The translations under genes were made by a program, and so were the position numbers. Positions 60,806-64,000 of a stretch of DNA of 64,000 bases are shown here, one piece after another (within the stretch, counting starts at the first letter, position 1; each line of letters starts with the position of its first letter). Origin of the DNA: Glandiceps talaboti (Eukaryota; Hemichordata; Enteropneusta; Spengelidae). The notes beneath the pieces were generated by a model, which had not been told where the DNA came from, did no database searches, and was given only the letters and a program-made list of their open reading frames with translations. Location: positions 1,583,342 to 1,647,341 of the forward strand of contig NC_135569.1 of NCBI RefSeq assembly GCF_964340395.1, written 5' to 3'.

Positions 60806-63737
60806 ATCCGCTAATTAGAATTTTCCTTTTTTACAGACTGAGCAACTTAAGAACAGCATTGTAAAATTTTCTTCCTTATATTTCCCTCTCCTTTAAAGGA
60901 AACTTAAGGAATCACATCATTTCGCGAAGAAAGTCATCAATGACAAACGTCGCAAGTTCTATATCATTGTAGGAACTGTCTATTCCATGGATGATATAAC
61001 TATACAGGCTATTTCAAGGAACAAATTGAACGAAGAGTTTGAAGTCGAGGCTGTCAAAATGATTCCTAGCGTGAGTAGACAGGGAAACTGCTACATTTCT
61101 GATATCGTTACATACGGGTTATAGTGGTACAGAATGGAAACTTATTACTGAAATTAAACAGTTGCTCTGCTGTGTTTTACTGTTACTGCACTGCACTGCA
61201 CTGTATTGCACTCTACTCTACTCTACTCTACTCTACTCTACTCTACTCTACTGTAATGCAATGTACTGTACTGTACTGTACTGTACTGTACTGTACTGTA
61301 ATGTAATGTAATGTAATGTAATGTACTCTACTTTACTCTACTGAACTGTACTCTACTCTACTCTACTGAACTTTACTCTACTGAACTGTACTCTACTGAA
61401 CTGTACTCTACTGAACTTTACTCTACTCTACTCTACTGAACTTTACTCTACTCTACTCTACTGAACTGTACTCTACTCTACTCTACTGAACTTTACTCTA
61501 CTGAACTGTACTCTACTGAACTGTACTCTACTGAACTTTACTCTACTCTACTCTACTGAACTTTACTCTACTCTACTCTACTGAACTGTACTCTACTCTA
61601 CTCTACTGATCTTTACTCTACTCCAATGAACTTTACTCTACTGAACTGTACTCTACTGCATTGTACTGTATTTTACTCTACTGACTGTACTGTACTGTTC
61701 TGTACTGTACTGTGCTGTGCTGTGTTGTGCTGTGCTGTGTTGTGTTGTGCTGTACTGTACTGTACTGTACCGTACGGTACCGTGTACTGTACTGTACTGT
61801 ACTGTACTGTACTGTACTGTACTGTACTTTTCTTTAGTTTACAGTGCTATATAATGTGATGTGTTACTGTGGTTACTGTAAAGTACTATAATGTACTGTT
61901 ACTGTACTGTACTGCACTACACAGCATTCTACTCTACTCTACTCTACTCTGCTCTGCTCTGCTCTACTCAACTCTACTCTGCTCTGCTCTGCTCTGCTCT
62001 ACTCTGCTCTGCTCTGCTCTGCTCTACTCTGCTCTGCTCTGCTCTGCTCTGCTCTACTCTACTCTACTCTACTCTACTCTACTCTAGCTACTCTACTCTA
62101 CTCTAGCATATGATATCGATTTAAAAGTCTAAAGATATCTCTTTATTTATACACTAGGTTGAGATCGGTGAAAAAGTGTCTCTCAACTATTCTGTTTATA
62201 GTAAATTTGTAATACCCAAAGAGAGAACATTGGCCTTTAAAATGATAAAGGTGGAGATTAATGATGATGGCTCATTTAAAATAATTGGTCGCCACCGACG
62301 CTTGTTATCACGGGGTGCACACTTTCGCCCTCTCATGACAGATGACATACCAGACATAATAGGTGAGAAGTTTTATTTCGTTGTAGTTTCGTTGCCAAAA
62401 TATCGTCGCATTTTAACACATTGATACGATATTTAGCAACAACCGTGTCCATAGGAACAGTAAAATGATGGTGTATATTGCACAGGTAACAACAGCGATG
62501 AACAACATTATAAGCAATTGACACATAAACCGTGTAATTCTCGGTACCTGCATTTTACTTCCTGGCATAGAGGGTCAAAATAGTACAAGGAGGTCGACTT
62601 ATTCTCACGCGCACCTATAGTAATGAATGCGAAGCGTAAGTTAAGGTGTCGACAAGGAGATCGAATGTTCGTATTTTTATGATGTGCCTAGGGAGCAATA
62701 TTCTATTTTTATGATGTGCCTAGGGAGTAATATTCTATTTTTATGATGTGCCTAGGGAGCAATATTCTATTTTTATGATGTGCCTAGGGAGTAATATTCT
62801 ATTTTTATGATGTGCCTAGGGAGCAATATTCTATTTTTATGATGTGCCTAGGGAGTAATATTCTATTTTTATGATGTGCCTAGGGAGTAATATTCTATTT
62901 TTATGATGTGCCTAGGGAGCAATATTCTATTTCAGGCACTTTCCTTTCTTGTCATTTCCTTTCCAATTTAATTCCATTCAAATAGATTCATTTCAAATTT
63001 AGTTATGACATTTTAGTTTATTTCATTGTTTCATTTGGCAAACAGGTGAAGTTGACAAATTATTTCTAACCGATAAGAAATATCGTTTATTCAACTTTTA
63101 TCAAGGAGTTATCTCTGCTCCGTGTTGCATTGACGGATTTCTCGAAGTGGTAAGTTTAATCAATTAGTGTTATTTTTGAAAACAAAAATCATGTAAAGTT
63201 TCTGTTCAGAAACTGGCTTTTGTCGTTGATCACCAATCTTTAGGGTAATATACTCATTTACTTAATATATTTGAAAATTGTTTTCATCAAGACACCATTT
63301 TACAGTGTAAAGACATATTACCAGAGAAATTAGGTCTATTGATAAGACTGCTCTTGTCTCACATACGAACACTTGTACTAGATTGTATATGCTTACTTTC
63401 ATCTGTAATTCGATTTTCCTTTTCCACCTGTAATACAGTTAATTCACATCACTTTAATTTAGGAGTAGATATTCCTCTGCATAATGATATGACCTTATGG
63501 TATAGATAGTTAACTTTAGACCCATATGTTGGGCACCAATTATCAAAAACACTTTGGCGTTGAGATGAAGAACTTAGATGACTTGTTGCTTTTCAGATTA
63601 AAAACCTATTAGAAGCGAGACAAGATGTATCTAAACAAGATCAAAGCTGCATCAATATTGAAGACAAGTTGAAAGATCTTCCCGTTGATTGGAAGCAACT
63701 ACTTTCTCCACTTGGAATCACTGGTAGCAGTGATTGC
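60050..63737 (+). CDS. Gasdermin E/pejvakin-like protein, 5' 344 codons (gene continues past the window)
   Basis: Coding exons: 60050-60459, 60899-61070, 62158-62362, 63046-63149 and 63597-63737, all GT-AG with continuous frame. The N-terminus MFEATTKIFVNTVG...LPPPSL and the strand pattern of residues 1-250 match the gasdermin pore-forming domain, closest to GSDME and pejvakin. The expected segments SSINLEADFGKVNRYSVEIP and IPKERTLAFKMIKVEI are present. A basic patch (RHRRLLSR, 239-246) is followed by MTDDIPDIIGEVD, containing D257-I-P-D260. The later residues begin the autoinhibitory C-terminal domain. After proteolysis, gasdermin N-domains insert in membranes and form pores; pejvakin acts differently. 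The stop codon lies outside the window. Confidence 0.92.
60565..60805. repeat. (CCA)n/(CAA)n trinucleotide field in gasdermin intron 1
   Basis: CACCAT/CACCAC blocks, a duplicated segment TAGCACCATCGCTATCGTCA (GGCACCATCGCTATCGTCAT in the second copy) and a final (CAA)n. It lies between coding exons 1 and 2. Confidence 0.95.
61190..62105. repeat. ACTCT/ACTGT pentamer satellite in gasdermin intron 2, with a 120-bp higher-order unit
   Basis: About 900 bp of related pentamers (CTCTA, CTGTA, CTGAA, CTTTA, CTGTG, CTCTG). Within 61330-61620 a 120-bp pattern of variants repeats almost exactly (61381-61440 equals 61501-61560). On the sense strand it is a long pyrimidine-rich tract ending about 50 bp before the exon 3 acceptor. 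Open frames here are not genes. Confidence 0.96.
62363..63045 (+). other. Gasdermin intron 3, including a 32-bp tandem array
   Basis: 62672-62932 holds eight 32-bp units (TTTTTATGATGTGCCTAGGG, then AGCAATATTC) starting at 62681 and every 32 bp after (GATGTG phase). A C/T variant (GAGCAA or GAGTAA) alternates nearly every other unit, giving a 64-bp dimer pattern. Each unit holds the palindrome CCTAGG. The rest shows nothing recognisable. Confidence 0.93.
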
Positions 63738-63756
63738 GTACGTATTATGGTTTTAA

Positions 63757-64000
63757 TGTCTATTGTTTATAGCTGCAACGTGAACGTCTTTTAAAACTGT
63801 CTATCGTTTATAGCTGCAAAGGGAACGACTTTTAAAACTGTCTATCGTTTATAGCTGCAACGTGAACGTCTTTTAAAACTGTCTATCGTTTATAGCTGCA
63901 ACGTGAACGTCTTTTAAAACTGTCTATCGTTTATAGCTGCAACGTGAACGTCTTTTAAAACTGTCTATCGTTTATAGCTGCAACGTGAACGTCTTTTAAA
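63757..64000. repeat. 41-bp tandem array just after gasdermin exon 5, running off the window
   Basis: Unit TGTCTATCGTTTATAGCTGC followed by AACGTGAACGTCTTTTAAAAC; six copies are visible. It starts 19 bp after the exon 5 end. The true length is unknown because the window ends within it. Confidence 0.95.

Noticed and set aside
61124-62106. Plus-strand Cys/Thr/Val/Leu-rich frames in gasdermin intron 2
   Set aside because: Pentamer satellite artefacts (CTGTA/CTCTA read as protein).

Overview
This is metazoan nuclear DNA: AT-rich, intron-rich, and dense in microsatellites, minisatellites, fold-back elements and LINE/SINE fragments. No bacterial, viral or organellar gene organisation was seen. The gene content (a PLEKHG5-type RhoGEF, a single-Ig membrane protein and a gasdermin) fits a marine invertebrate, either an invertebrate deuterostome or a lophotrochozoan. 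The sequence alone does not settle the species. All real genes are split, so I rebuilt exon chains by hand from splice signals, reading-frame continuity and protein similarity. Almost all long uninterrupted open frames are microsatellite or antisense shadows.

Layout. (1) 379-43300, plus strand: a complete 22-exon gene encoding a 1,201-residue orthologue of PLEKHG5/Syx. It has an N-terminal Cys/His cluster, a Ras-binding-like domain, DH and PH domains, a long Ser-rich tail and a C-terminal SEV PDZ ligand supplied by a tiny last exon. Intron 1 is about 13.9 kb and holds a 23-copy 47-bp minisatellite with a 188-bp higher-order period. Intron 15 carries a 1.05-kb DNA transposon with a TTF-type zinc-finger reading frame. 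(2) 43301-about 48060: probable very long 3' UTR or downstream region, full of CCATATATGG-type repeats and UGUANAUA motifs, with an inserted Mutator-like MITE. (3) 48925-54858, minus strand: a compact 4-exon gene for a 180-residue single-pass protein with signal peptide, one Ig domain, stalk, membrane helix and 5-residue tail. It converges on PLEKHG5. (4) 54859-60026: intergenic, with a perfect palindromic RFX X-box, a 52-bp palindrome, a LINE 3' end and a fold-back element. (5) 60050-63737 and beyond the right edge, plus strand: the first five coding exons (344 residues) of a gasdermin E/pejvakin-like gene, with a DIPD caspase-type motif between its two domains.

The three genes do not form an obvious pathway. 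PLEKHG5 is a RhoA activator, the Ig protein a likely surface receptor or adhesion molecule, and the gasdermin a membrane-permeabilising cell-death effector. The main points for follow-up are: serum-response-element-like arrays beside a Rho activator; repeated duplication of splice junctions inside PLEKHG5; an in-frame skippable Ig exon held between two large microsatellites; two CAGTG-ended transposons with 5-bp target duplications; and the gasdermin cleavage motif.
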